Positions 19,761 to 34,020 of a stretch of 64,000 nt of DNA are shown piece after piece (positions within the stretch are counted from its first letter, which is position 1; the number at the start of each line of letters is the position of its first letter). The DNA comes from Gyromitra esculenta (lineage: Eukaryota > Ascomycota > Pezizomycetes > Pezizales > Discinaceae). The stretch lies in NCBI GenBank assembly GCA_038503075.1, contig JBCAML010000012.1, positions 434,001 to 498,000 on the forward strand, read 5' to 3'. A model generated the notes under the pieces. It was not told where the DNA came from and searched no databases. It saw nothing but the letters and a program-made list of their open reading frames with translations. A program made the position numbers and the translations under genes.

Positions 19761-22297
19761 TCATGCAATGTTTCCAGCCATAGCCATCAGCAGTGCCTGT
19801 GCCGCTAGTTGCAGAGACCATAATCCGACTTTCTTGAAACGCCTTCGTCGGGCCTGATCGTCAACCACATTACGGGCAAATGCTGCATATGCCTAAAACG
19901 GATCGTTAACAACAATATAAAGCAAACGAATTGTATAAACGGAGGAAGAGAACGAACTTCCGCAGACAAGTCATCCATCAAACCGCTATCATATATTGTC
20001 CAGCTGCCATCGAACTCACTTTGTCGCTTGACGACACGACAGTTTATCGGGATATAGGTTTTCCGGCGGTTGATATACGCAACAATCGGTCTTATGAGGG
20101 CATTGTTGATGTAACTCAACTCCCTATTGAATATGGGCACGGCTGCACGGACGTCGTTCAGCTGTATCCGTAAATCCATGAGGATGTACTTTTCGACTTT
20201 TCTCTCTTTCTCCTTCCCCTTTTCGTTTAGCTTACTGTCCTCAGAATCTGAGGATTTCTTGTAGATATTTGAGGAGACTGTAGCTTCCATTCGTTCAACG
20301 ATGTCTTGGAACACTTGGCTAAAATCTAGGTCATTCTCTGCGGGAAACATGATGTCTGCGACAATATCGACATTGCCACTTGTGATCCACGAGAACATCC
20401 CCCCAACACCCCGATTGAGATGATCTATTTCAAGCCCGTCCATACGAAGACGGCTAGTCTTCTTCCAACCAGGTGCTCCGCCTGAAGAACCGCTCCCATT
20501 TAGCATCATCATCGAACTTACACCGTGGCTCTGTCTAGGATGAATAGTGAACAATGAGTCATCAAAGGAACCAGACATCATGTTTGCACTCAAAAAGTCG
20601 TAAAATAGCCACTGTTTTCTTAACTGGGGCAGATCGCACGAGAAGATACTAAAAGAAAAAGGACGGAAGCTGTCTGGTTGGTGTACAGTTACTAGAAGAT
20701 CTTCAAGTTTGAAAGAGTCGATCTCAAAGTCACCCGGAACGTGTTCATGTTTGAAAGATCTAGGATCAACATCGTCTTGCCAAGTTACGTGCGTTCGATC
20801 GATTACTCCACGGACTCCTTTAATCTCGACATCCTTGAGGAGGCCCTTTCCGTTCATCCATTTGGCAAACGAAAGGGTGACATTGACGGCATCGATGGTA
20901 ACGTCGAACTGGGTGTAGTTGGTATCCTCCTCTTCCGTAATATCGGTATGGACATGATCCCTCCCACTTGCCTCATCTGCATGAGCTGCGGCGGCGGCGG
21001 CGGCAGCGGCGGTCACCGAAGAGCCTTTGCTGACGTTCTTCTTGCCTTGTTTACTTTGGCCTGGCCTTCGAGACACGAAAACATTCTTAAAGGTGATACA
21101 ACCGTCTTTCCAACTTGGGACGATGGCAGACTCAAATACGACTTTAACTCCAGTTTCCTTGGTGAGATAGTTTCCGACGGCTCCAGCCAGAGATTCTTGG
21201 GCGAACACAGTATTGATTAACAGTACCGTCAAAGAAACAAAAGTGGTAGTCCCGAGCACAATCCAGAGAACCTGGCCTAACAATAGCCAGGAAAAGAAGG
21301 CGCTAAGATCATCCCAGTTATAAGGCCTCATTTGTCGTATCATTGTCCATTTCGTTCGGATCCTTAGCCTTTGGAAAAATCCAGTTGCTGCAGCCAACAT
21401 CTCATCCTTTGTTGGTCGATGAATATGAGAAATTTTATCCAGCAACCTATTCTCCTCCGCCGATCTCTTCGGTACAGCTCTCTTTGAATCGCCATTCGCG
21501 ATATTGTTGCCACTACTACTGCTGCCGCCATTTCCATTTCCATTGACAACTCCCCTCCTTTGCAGCCTTTTCCCTGGCCTCTGAGCAGCTCCACTATGAG
21601 CTCCTCTCCCACCCCCGCTCCTTCCCTTCGTTGATGAACTAGTTCTCGTTTTTGATAGAAGTTTCGGCTTGGTCGTCCTCCCCCCAGAATGAATGCTCCT
21701 AGCCCAAGCTGCCCCAGCCATCCTCGTTATCTTTCGTCTATCTAAAACTCCACTAGAAGTAAAACTTCGATCCACAGTGCTCACAGCACATGATTTTGTT
21801 TCTGATGCTGCTGCAGTTGTCGGCGCGTTCGTCCACACACAAAAACCCGCGAACCCCCGTGAAACCACATACTTTGATCTTGGAGACCATAAAGATGCGG
21901 CGGCGACGGATGATGAAAAAAACCGAGGCCGTTGTGAAAAGGATGATATCGATCTCCGAGAGAGTCCTCCAATTGATCCATATGAAGCCGAACAGGATGA
22001 TCGAGAATTGTGAAACAGCGGGGAAACAGCATCCCAGATGGTGGTATAAAACCTGCGGCCAGGGCTTATGGCCATGTTCTCACAGGCATGGATCCAACCA
22101 GTGGGTTTTGGCCAGTGGCTTGGGGATGATTTAGTCGAAATTTGTTTTTCGGTGGTGCTGGTTTGCGGGGCGAAGAATGACGATAATATTGTGGTATTAA
22201 TTTTGCGGTTACGCCTAGAAAATAAGCGAGACCGCAAACGGTCGTAGCTACAAAAAGCACTTCGCTGTAAATTACATGTACAGTCGCCATTTTCCAA
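19761..22297 (-). CDS. MDM31: Mdm31/Mdm32-family mitochondrial inner membrane protein
   Basis: Two exons, 22297-19958 and 19892-19761 (65-bp intron 19957-19893), 823 residues. Mdm31/Mdm32 are inner-membrane proteins needed for mitochondrial shape, inheritance and cardiolipin/phospholipid balance. The N-terminal 280 residues are Arg/Ser-rich and variable, as expected for a presequence. A hydrophobic segment lies near residues 335-370, followed by the conserved body (GLLKDVEIKGVRGVIDRTHV; WTIYDSGLMDDLSAE). The second exon restores the family C-terminus, RRRRFKKVGLWSLQLAAQAL, ending in a second hydrophobic helix; without the splice the frame ends in unrelated sequence. A poly-Ala tract near residue 430 comes from a GCC/GCG repeat. 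The exact start is uncertain: internal Met codons (for example near residue 75) could also open a mitochondrial presequence. Confidence 0.85.
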
Positions 22298-23249
22298 ACA
22301 AGGACCAGAATGTATAGTCCATTTCCATAGGCAGTTTCACTGCTTCAGACCAAGAGTTGTACATATTCTACCCAGCTCTATACTGCCTTAGTCACGTGTT
22401 AGCTTCCTATTCCGCATGGCTTCTCGCTCGTATGCTAGGTATATGGGTTACATGTGCAGCCGTGTAAGAAAAATCCTGACACCCTACCCAACTAACGAGA
22501 CGGCCACTGGGGTGTCAAGGCTTTTCTTACACGGCTGTACAGACGAGTGAAAGGGGTGAGGAAACAGCCGCCAAAATACACCAAAATACGCCAACTTTGA
22601 TTCAGTTAACTTCCTACTAAAAGTCGCAATAACAAGCTGAGTTATCAGACACCTAGTAGTTCTGGTTTTTAAATTTATAAACCCCTCTAGGCCCCTAGAT
22701 TTTTTTGCATGGAAGTAAGAGCTCTTAAGACCTGTGATAAAGGATGAATTAGCAGATAACAATCGTCTGCCTATAGCACTACAACCGAACCCTGGAAATA
22801 GCCCTGGAAAGAATTACTATACCTCTCGGAGGTTCTAGAGGTGCTGCGGGCTGCGGGCTGCGGGGGGACTCACGCGCAGCATTCCTGACTTCCTTTCAAG
22901 CCTTATGTTTAGTCCTACTCAGTTGCGAGGCTAACATTAACTTTAGCAACTGCAAAAGCCTACATTTTGTAAAGGAAAAAGTTGAAGTGGGTTATCAAGA
23001 GAAATTTTTATCAATCCAAAACAATCACTAGTCGGCGACGATTTCGTTTTAGCAAAAATATGCTAATAGTAAAACCAAAACGAGTTATGTCTTGAACGTC
23101 AGTCTCATAAGCTTAACGGCAGGAAAGAAACTAATCAATTCGTCCGCATCATCTTATAGAGAGTATTTATCGCAAAACACAGAATTTCGTGCTAAACCTA
23201 TCTTTACGAGTTCTTGAAGAGCTTAAGTAGTTCAATAAAACAATCCCCT
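22298..23249. other. Intergenic around the hairpin, no gene seen
   Basis: Promoter side of the MDM31-like gene and 3' side of the cysteine-rich gene. Apart from the hairpin at 22457-22537 I see nothing specific. Confidence 0.5.
22457..22537. repeat. 81-bp perfect-ended hairpin (foldback element)
   Basis: Arms CAGCCGTGTAAGAAAA..TCCTGACACCC and its inverted partner (near-perfect over about 30 bp) enclose a loop of about 20 bp. TA follows on the right and TG on the left, so it may be a TA-target miniature element. Confidence 0.7.
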
Positions 23250-24279
23250 TTAGAACATTTGCGTGCCAATTGCAATCGCTATGGCCACCAAAGCCCAGGC
23301 AAAAAGCCAGAAAGAATGATAAGCTGACTCAGCCCAGGCAAGAGCACCATTTACTTCTCCGATACGGATCCTCTGAGTTACTTTGTCTGTTATGCCACTA
23401 TCAAACCTGAAAGTTTTGTTTTTCCTTGCCGGTATTGTTCGGTCATAAGAGTCTGTGAGGATTGGTTGACTATTTGAAACAATGGCTGTAGTCTCCGAAG
23501 CTTCTGTGTTACTTGCTGGACCATCCCCTCTCGAGGCCGTTTTATCTATCATGCTTAATTTATCAATTCCCAGTTCGAATTGAAGAGAGTTGCTGAGGTT
23601 GGGTATGGTAAGCAACAATGGTAAACAAAGTAAGACAGAAGGAAGGCGAGGGATTAAGTAAATATATTTACCCTTTCTTAAAGCAGTTCTTAAGACAAGA
23701 ATCGGAACTAGCGGACCCAAATACAGGCCATACTTCGTTAGAGCTACAAAGTGAAGAACAATCCAGAGCCAACTGTACTTTTCTAGTACTTGAAACCTCC
23801 GGTTTAAGATAAATCGACCGCTTGTTTGTCCCACTTTGGTATGTGTCGAGGAAAAGAGAAAAGTACTTGTTATAGCAACCCGAACGACACTCGGCGTAGC
23901 CTTTCATATCAACTGTGGGAAGGCTACCAATAAATTTGGTGGTACATTCAATCTGAGCCAAGCGAAATTAATGGGGATGTTTGCTATCCGCAGCTTCAGC
24001 GACTAAATGGAGGTGCTACGTACCATACACTCCCCGGTAAGCGTAGCCTCCTCCTCGGTAGGACGCTGTGACATTTTAACATAGGCTTAAATTTTCATAG
24101 CATAAAGCTAGAGCTGGAGATAAGAGGATACATACCGGACTGGCAAAGCAGTTATCAGGGCAGTTCTGGTCGTGTACGTAATGAGTCCAACAGACTTCGG
24201 TGCAAAGTCTCCGTTTATCAGCTACAACCAGCACAGAGCCTACGATGATGAGTGCAAAGAAAACAGTGGAAGTCTTCAT
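23250..24279 (-). CDS. Secreted cysteine-rich protein with C-terminal hydrophobic helix (unrecognised family)
   Basis: Four exons with exact phases: 24279-24136, 24065-24024, 23952-23672 and 23592-23250, giving 269 residues. The introns start GTATGT, GTACGT and GTAAAT and end CAG. Residues 1-20 form a clear signal peptide (ending VLVVA before DKRR). Residues 26-160 hold about a dozen cysteines in spaced pairs (C..EVC, C..DNC, C.SGC, C..LC, C..NC), suggesting disulfide-bonded modules outside the cell. A Ser/Thr-rich stretch follows, and the protein ends in a hydrophobic helix (FWLFAWALVAIAIAIG) close to the stop, compatible with a GPI-addition signal or a single membrane anchor. I recognise no family. 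It could be a cell-wall or surface protein or a lineage-specific secreted protein. The upstream FAH gene runs the same way, 455 bp away. Confidence 0.72.
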
Positions 24280-24733
24280 CTTGATCTTATTAATGGTAAT
24301 TGTAGGAGGTGAACTGCAGACAGAAATCGAGCAGTCGAAGATAAAACCAGGAGGCAGGGCGAGGCAGAGACGGTGATTATTTCCCTAAACCAATTTATGT
24401 CTGCTTAAGGCGGTACTGCTATGGCTTACTTCAAGCAAAATAAGATGGGGAATCCAATGGAGCTGTTGATGGTAAAGAGTAAGGCAGGGAGTAATCCGAT
24501 GAAGGAAAATTTTATAGCGTAAGTGAGGTAGGATAAAAGGATCCGTCATACCTGGATTTACTCTCTAGAAAATCAAAACGGGACGCATCACTAACGTCAC
24601 CAGATATAATGAGCGCTGAGAAATAGGAAAGTTAGTTTTTATAACTACATGTATGCATGCATGTCTAGCTAATTTCTTGGGTACCATATTAATTGGTATA
24701 TTTTGCGCATGCACCATAGCTAATGGGAAAACA

Positions 24734-26149
24734 CTACAAACGAGCCTTGATCTGACTGTCAAAAATCACCTGGTTCTTGATACTCCCCACACCTTCAAGA
24801 GCAACTTCTACCACATCTCGATCCTTAAGCCAGAGTTGGGGGCTCCTGCCCATCCCCACACCTTGTGGTCTAATAAGAATGTCAGGCCACTATCCCATGA
24901 AGCACATCATCACAGCGAAGCGACTTACGTTCCAGTAAATAGAATATCGCCAGGCAGCAAGGTAGTTCCTTGCGAGAGGAAGGCGATTGTCTTTGCGACA
25001 GAAAAAATCATATCCGCGGTTGATGAGTCTTGGACAATACTTCCATTGAGCTTTGCATCGATATCAATATAAATTATAAAACTTTGTATATATTCGAAAC
25101 TATTAGGAATGAGAAACAGACCTTTGTGAGGATCCGGAGATTCTGAGGATCAGATATGAGTCTGGGGCTAACAATGGCCGGCCCCATGGGTGCCCATCCA
25201 TCAAAACCTTTTCCCAGAGACCTAAAACTGCATCAGCAAATACCTCCCTCGGAACTCCTTGATTTCGCTAAACCCACCATTGGCCACCTCCCTTCTTCAA
25301 TTGCCAGTCTCTGTGACTCATGTCATTTCCTACAGAATAGCCAAGAACATAATCTAATGCTTTGTCTTCCGATACGTCCCTTGCCTCCTTACCAATGATA
25401 GCTACGAGCTCACACTCATAATCGAGGCCAGGTTCCGCTTGAGCTATTGGATGAACGGGGATAGGGTCTTTGGCCTCAATATTAGCTCAATATTACTATA
25501 TTTGAACTATTTAGCTCTTAGGTACATACCTGATGGTCCACCAATGGAAGTAGCGGGTTTGTACTTTCTGGCGTTAATCCACTTGATATGAGTTTCTCGA
25601 AAACGCTGAGGGGGGCTCACGAAGACAACTGGAAATTTTGGAATCGGCATATTGGACTACCAATAGGTTAAAGTCAATATCATGGCCTAGGAATTCTCCA
25701 GGAAATATAGATACTAGTTAGATTAGAACCATACCTCTTCTGCATGCTGGGCGTAATTGAGGCCTAGACATCTAACAGTCTTCACATCGCTCATAGCGAG
25801 GGGAGCTAATAATTTTGTAACATCCTGCAATGAAAACTCAGTCACCTAATCCGAAAGCGAAGAGAAACGCGACATTATCGAGATATGTTGAATATAGGGG
25901 CAAGCATAATTACCAGAATTTTTTCAGTGACCTTATGGTCAGCGAATATATTTCCCTCAATGATGTTGGCCTTAGTCGCTTTCGAAATGTCCGTCACACC
26001 AGAGGGAAGAACTGCATCACCATAGTATGCCTTTCCGTCCGCCGCAATGAACCGTATAAGACGCTATATCTTAGAATTAGCGACTGTCAACATCAAAAGG
26101 ATTCTCGGAGTCTGCAATTAGATTTTACCAAGAATGTACGAGTAGACAT
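24734..26149 (-). CDS. Fumarylacetoacetate hydrolase (FAH) family protein
   Basis: Nine exons, 298 residues: 26149-26129, 26063-25914, 25824-25735, 25656-25621, 25563-25530, 25485-25278, 25221-25122, 25050-24929, 24869-24734. All phases close. The family contains metal-dependent hydrolases, decarboxylases and isomerases that act on beta-diketo acids in aromatic or amino-acid breakdown. The N-terminus [17 protein letters not shown] and the core [70 protein letters not shown] and [11 protein letters not shown] are all typical. The E.E pair in YECELV provides metal ligands. The closest type is the small fungal FAHD-like group, not classic fumarylacetoacetase. One intron is only 44 bp (25529-25486). 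It is divergent from SDH6. The true substrate is unknown. Confidence 0.88.
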
Positions 26150-26384
26150 GATAGTGAGGATATAGCTTCACCGGATCGAGCGTTATTCAAAACAAACCAA
26201 TTGACGACTCAGATCCGGAGTTACGATGCTGAGGGCTGGCCCAAGGTACTGCCGTATCGGCTATTCGGAAGGCAGTTACACAAAAATATGTGCCAAGACA
26301 CATCCTAAATGAACACAACAACCTCCTTCGGCAAACCCTACAACCGACTAACAATACTCACGATAACCAAGTTTACAAATAAGC
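26150..26384. promoter_or_regulatory. Shared divergent promoter region of the FAH-family gene and SDH6
   Basis: 235 bp between two start codons that point away from each other. No clear TATA box or operator repeat was recognised. Confidence 0.45.
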
Positions 26385-26754
26385 ATGAAGAGGTCTGGGA
26401 TCCAACGGGATGTCCTTTCACTCTATAGACTCTGTTTGCGAGCTGCTATGAAGAAACCAGTGGTATGTTATTGGCGCTACCCTCTAGGCCGGCGGGGCTC
26501 CCGAATTCACTATGTAGATGCAATATTTATCTAACTGGCCCAGGACGCAAAAGAAAACTTTCGCCAATACGCAAGGTCAGTCAACAGCTCAGGAGATTTT
26601 GAGAATTAAGTCCCTAAACGTATGCAGGGATGAGTTCCGAGCACACCTAGATGTCAACAAGAAGGATTTTGCGACTATTGAGCATTTACTAAGGGTTGGA
26701 CAGAAAAAGCTGGATACCTATTCGCAACCTGGGATAAAAAATATATTTCGATGA
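26385..26754 (+). CDS. SDH6: Succinate dehydrogenase assembly factor 1 (LYR protein Sdh6/SDHAF1)
   Basis: Three exons, 26385-26462, 26544-26575 and 26628-26754, 78 residues, phases closing exactly. Sdh6 acts in the mitochondrial matrix, helping insertion and protection of iron-sulfur clusters in the Sdh2 subunit of complex II. The first exon has the LYR tripeptide in IQRDVLSLYRLCLRAA. Exon 2 adds KENFRQYAR, and exon 3 carries DEFRAHLDVNKKDFATIEHL then SQPGIKNI, the signature end of the family. The length is normal for fungal Sdh6 (about 70-90). The 78-residue open frame that runs through the introns at 26518-26754 is coincidental in length; only its last part is coding. Confidence 0.9.
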
Positions 26755-27310
26755 TATGATCCTAGATCAGAATAGAACCATGGGAGCTATTCGAAGTATC
26801 GGGCAAGCTGGACTGAGGCTGAGATGTGGATCATCACTCAACAGATTCTGTACAATACATGTGCACGGGTAGTTCAGATTGGTAAAGGCATTATTACGCC
26901 ATATAACGGAATCTCGATCAGATGAATGCTTGCAAGATAGGAATAGCTGCCGGTTGGTGAGCCAACACATACTTTGAACTTCAGCTGGTAGAACAATTGT
27001 ATGCAACGGGAATCACATCAGCTTTCTCATTGCTTTTTTTCTCACTGCAGACAGAATTTTTTTTTGTTATAAGATGCTGACTTCTAAACTGCTTTCTGCC
27101 AATTAAGTGGCAGCAGACAAGAAAAGGTTCGTGGCCTTCTTATCTTCGCTTTCAAGCTCAAAGCACATAAATTGGGAATCGACAAATGAAGGTGCAGATT
27201 AACGGAGAAAACCGCAATGGCGCTAGATATGACTAGTCGTTGAAATACTGAAGCCGATGTTACCCAGCCCAAGGTAGGCATTGCTTTTCTCCAGCACTTA
27301 TCATCCTTGC

Positions 27311-28309
27311 CTACCCGATGATCCCATCTGCCCAAAGCTTTCTCTTTGCGCCCATCTCGACAGCTTCGTACACGATAAGTCAGTCTTCTCGCGGCGTTTA
27401 AAGCTAGAAGTACCAATTTCTTACCTGCTTCACCCCAATCTTCACCGTGATTATGACCATCTGCTGTTAAACCTGCTCGTTTCTTAGCTTGCTCCTCCGT
27501 CAAGACGGTCTTTATGGAGCAATCACAAAGATTAGCAAAAAGCTGCACCCATATCCTTACTAACTTCCTGGATTTGGTTTTGTCACCAGTAGCCCAAAAA
27601 TAACAGGCACGCCGAAATCTAGCTGAAGCCTCATCAATCCCTTACACACTGATTCTGCAATATGTTCGAAGTGTACGGTGTCACCCTTGATAAGCACCCC
27701 AATGGCAATTATGGCATCAAATGGTCCTTTGCTTGAGGTGCCTGATGTGGAACCGGGGATTGGGGTTGAACTGCGGCCAAGACCTCCGAGGAGATCTCCA
27801 GATGGGGCGGAGGAAGCTTGCACTTGAGAAGCGGCATATAATCTGAACAGTTTAAGAGCTTTAGATACTTGTTTGTTTCATTTTTATAGTTCCACCTTTG
27901 TGGATAGGATAGACTGAGAAATTAGGTCTCGACCCATAAGTAGCAAAGCTCAAGGAACAAGCTAGGAGATTCTCAACAAGGAGGGAATCTAACCGCTGGA
28001 CGGCTATGGGCAATTCCCAGCTACCGGGGACGCTTTGCGTTACAATATTCAATTCTTTCACACCGCGTTGCAAGAGCTTCTTCCGTGCACCTTCCACGAG
28101 GGGTGTGATCAAAGGAGTGTTCCAGCGGGCATGTACGATGAGGACACGAAGATTGGATCCTGAATATGCTTTTATTGGAATCTATCTTTGCCATTGAGGG
28201 TGCTTGTAGATAGGGGCAGGAGTAGAGACGGCAAGCTATTGAGATGAATGTAGAAGGACATACCATCCAGAGTTTCAGCATCGCCGGGACCTTTAGTACC
28301 AGAGAACAT
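27311..28309 (-). CDS. RIB4: 6,7-dimethyl-8-ribityllumazine synthase
   Basis: Five exons: 28309-28264, 28168-27994, 27842-27587, 27509-27425 and 27363-27311, 204 residues. The enzyme joins the ribityl-aminouracil intermediate with 3,4-dihydroxy-2-butanone phosphate, the penultimate step of riboflavin synthesis, in the cytosol. Motifs in order: [16 protein letters not shown] (substrate Trp), [11 protein letters not shown] (phosphate binding), [21 protein letters not shown] (with the catalytic His), [16 protein letters not shown], and [15 protein letters not shown] before the final helix. A Ser/Gly-rich insertion (about residues 85-115) between the second and third blocks is usual in fungal enzymes. 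The convergent neighbour SDH6 ends 557 bp away. Confidence 0.93.
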
Positions 28310-31300
28310 CTTGGAGGGATATTGTTATATTTAGTGTTGGAAGGGGATGAGTTGATCGATAGTCGAGTCAGAAGACGAGAGTTAAAGGATGGTGGATGAG
28401 AAGGAATTCTGGTAGGAGGGGGAACGAGAACGTGTGGGTGGGACGAATGACAACGCAGAGCAAAGACTCGGCGGAGGGGTACAAAACAGTAGCAGGTCAA
28501 GGGGAGGCGGGGTGAACGAGGGGCAGCGAGAACGAAGTTGTGGGAGAAGACTCGATAGACAATCTAGTTAGATTGGAGATTAGACGTTATAGCGGATTTG
28601 CACTCCATTTTGGCGACCAAGACAAGGCCAGACGGAGAGCTTCCTTTGGCCACGCCCTACAGTTTTTTCTCGACCATTTCTTACCCTTTGTTTGACTTGC
28701 AGAATACACATTTCCTGTGCTCTCCGCTGCCTTCTCGTCCGATTTGCTTGCGGTTATCTATCTGTCTGGTTGCTGCCAGCCACGTCACTGGGGCTCTTTG
28801 ACAGTCCTACAGCTGCGCGAGGCACGTGATGATCGCCAAGCCTGCAGGGGATTAAGTACTGGTGCATGTTTCTCGTACCTCATAGAACGTAGATCAAGAG
28901 ACAACATTAAACTCTTGGGTGCCCATTCTTGACTGTTGCGACATGCACTCTAGTGGGATTCAGTTTTCAATATCTCTGCTCCCCTGAACCTCCCCCATCA
29001 GACCCATGATCCGCGAGCCCCTCTATGAGAACTCCCACATACGTTTTATTAGACTGAAGCTTCGGGTCATATCCTTATCTTACACCATCTCCATGAAATT
29101 CGCCATCAAACCCCTGTTCAACTGATACCTTTTCAATGTGTTCTTTTTCCTTTTTCTTGCTGATATTTAGGCTTCCAAGGCCAGCCCTTACTTAGACATT
29201 ACAGTTACAGCACTTATGGAAGCCTACAGATTGCATGCGCATAGACGTCTTTCGGTTATCTCACTCATAAAACTTCCTACTGCTATGTCTATTGAAATCC
29301 ACTATACGCCAGCAGGTATCCACAAGGCACTACTAAGACTAGAATCCCCAGAAAATTGCCAACCATGCAACTTCCCTTCTCTCACCTACATCTAACGTCA
29401 GCTGGGTTTGTTTGCATCGCCATTTATGCTAATCAGCCGCGGATTGCTAATTAGCCTTCCTAATGGTATCAAATCTGGTTACATGTTTCAGCCCTCTGAT
29501 ATATGCAATGTACGATCTTGCCTGTCGGTAGTCCTTATCGCCCTAATAGGTTGCGGCTGACTGAGTTATATGTAATTTTTCTGTGATATGGATCTCACAT
29601 CAATAATAAGCCCAAGCAATTTTGTACCACGATATGTGGCTGTGGAGCATTCCGCAATGATGTTTGTAAAGGTTTGTGTGACCACCGTAGGGCTGTCACG
29701 GCTAGCCAAACCAACACCTAAATGGTGGTTCTAAAATTGTTTTCTTGAATCTAACCACCAAGCGTCAAAGATAAGCTAGAGCTTCAGAGCCCACTAAGTT
29801 ATCACTTCAAGACTCTTTATTTTTATGCGGAAATGCGATTTTAAAACAAAAAAAGCCTATTGAACTCTACAGTAAACATCCAACAGAGATGCGCTCGTCG
29901 TACAGGAGTTACAACAGGCGCTGCACTCCCACAAAATTTCAGTTTCGACTCGGCATCTGTTCCTTTTTCTTCCTGTACCGAAAACGGGAAAAAAAGGTCT
30001 CGGAGTGCCGGCAATCTGGGCTGAGTTTTTTCCGCCGGCCAACAAAAAAGAAATATTTTCCTTCTACCTCCTCGGCAAACCCAGCCAGTCGACACTTGAA
30101 CCGGGGTTTTGCTTGGACCCAAAGCTGCAAGGAACGGGTAATGGCCTACCAGGCTGATGATTGGGGTTGAGAGAACACATTCGCGAAACAAACTGTCGGG
30201 AGGATTTTTTGTGGCTGTTTGTTTCTTTTTTTTAGCGCAAACCAGACATCCCTGCAATTGCTTGGCCGCTGATATCAAAGAAACTACTTTTGGGCCTGGA
30301 AACCTTCCTTTAGGGCCATCCCCACACACGTGTTTTTTACAATTACCTATCCTAAACTCGGGAAGGGCTGATCTATAGCTTCAGGGGCGTCGAATTTTTT
30401 GTATTCCGATTTAGATATTCTGATCACTGTGGCCACTCAAGGCTGTGCCCCGTCATCCGTGCCGATGCTGGTTACATCGATACATGTATCCAGAAGATGG
30501 CATAGTACTCTAGAGCTAATTCAGGAAAAGAGGACCAAAAAATAGCATCATTATTTTCCACCTGGAATGTCCGGACTAATGACCTATTTCCAGTAAAATA
30601 GCCGCATACAAAGAAGCGAGGAAAATTGTCACCCAGCAAAGAGTTTTGAGCAGAACACACAGATCTCAGGATATTGAGGGGCGATTCCTTTTTAGGAGAC
30701 CAAGATTGAAAATCGAACAATCGATTATCAACTGTAATAGGTAGGTACCTACCAGTACGTCGCCACTAAGACAGGATCGTGTACTTGCGTTGCGATGTGG
30801 CATAATCTCTCCAGCGCCATGAGACCGCGAATGCTGGTGCTACTGAGAAATAGTTGCTTGAGGGACCGAGGGTACATGTAGAGTAGTACATGTATGCATG
30901 CTAGGAGGTGAGCGGAAGAGCAAGGCTTCTGTGCTCCATATCTAGCATGTCTGAAGTGGGGAAAGCAATTCGTATTCCTTGTGGCTGCCACTGGTGGACA
31001 GAGAATGGTCTCTCCCTGCCTTTGAAAGGGGCCCTTTCCGCACCAAGGCTGGGCGTGCATGGGATAGGAGGGGCTACGAGGGGTGTGGGTGGACCGCGTT
31101 GGATGGGATAGCTTGAGCAGCTGCGTGCTGCAGCAGCCCGCCAGACAAGCAAGAAGACACGAGAACTCCCCCTCCTGTTCTACGATCTGCTCCTCCACCT
31201 TCAATGCTACCTCCACGGCCTGACCAGACTAAAAGTACTTAAGAGCCCGTAGTCCCTTCTACTCTGCCCGTCTTTCTTCCTCTCGCTCCAATTATCCTAC

Positions 31301-31517
31301 GAACCGTACCTATCTCTTCAAAGCCTTTCCATTGCCCCTCCCCAGCAACCTTTCGTCAATCGGTCCATCAACAAGTCCACCAATAAATCCGTCAATCCAT
31401 CAATTGCCTTCCTACATCTATCCTCTCCTTCACTTCTATCCTCTCCATCGTTCATCGCCGAGTTGAATCGACCCCATTACTTGCTACCCATAAAAAGTTT
31501 ATTTACACGTTAGCGCT
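28310..31517. other. 3.2-kb spacer, no gene seen; GFA1 promoter at its right end
   Basis: Several short open frames occur (for example around 29841-30329 and 30749-31216) but none has a recognisable motif or consistent splice partners. The last 250 bp before 31518 are pyrimidine-rich with CCATCAA/TCAATC repeats, typical of a strong fungal promoter and leader. Confidence 0.5.

Positions 31518-34020
<2,503 letters not shown>

Noticed and set aside
22066..22290. Alternative-frame 74-codon frame starting 7 bp inside the MDM31-like start
   Set aside because: Hydrophobic start is suggestive, but it overlaps the presequence region and has no continuation.
27281..27487. Forward open frames across RIB4
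   Set aside because: Shadows of the five-exon RIB4 gene.
29841..30329. 162-codon reverse frame
   Set aside because: Overlapping frames on both strands in a low-complexity region; no motif.
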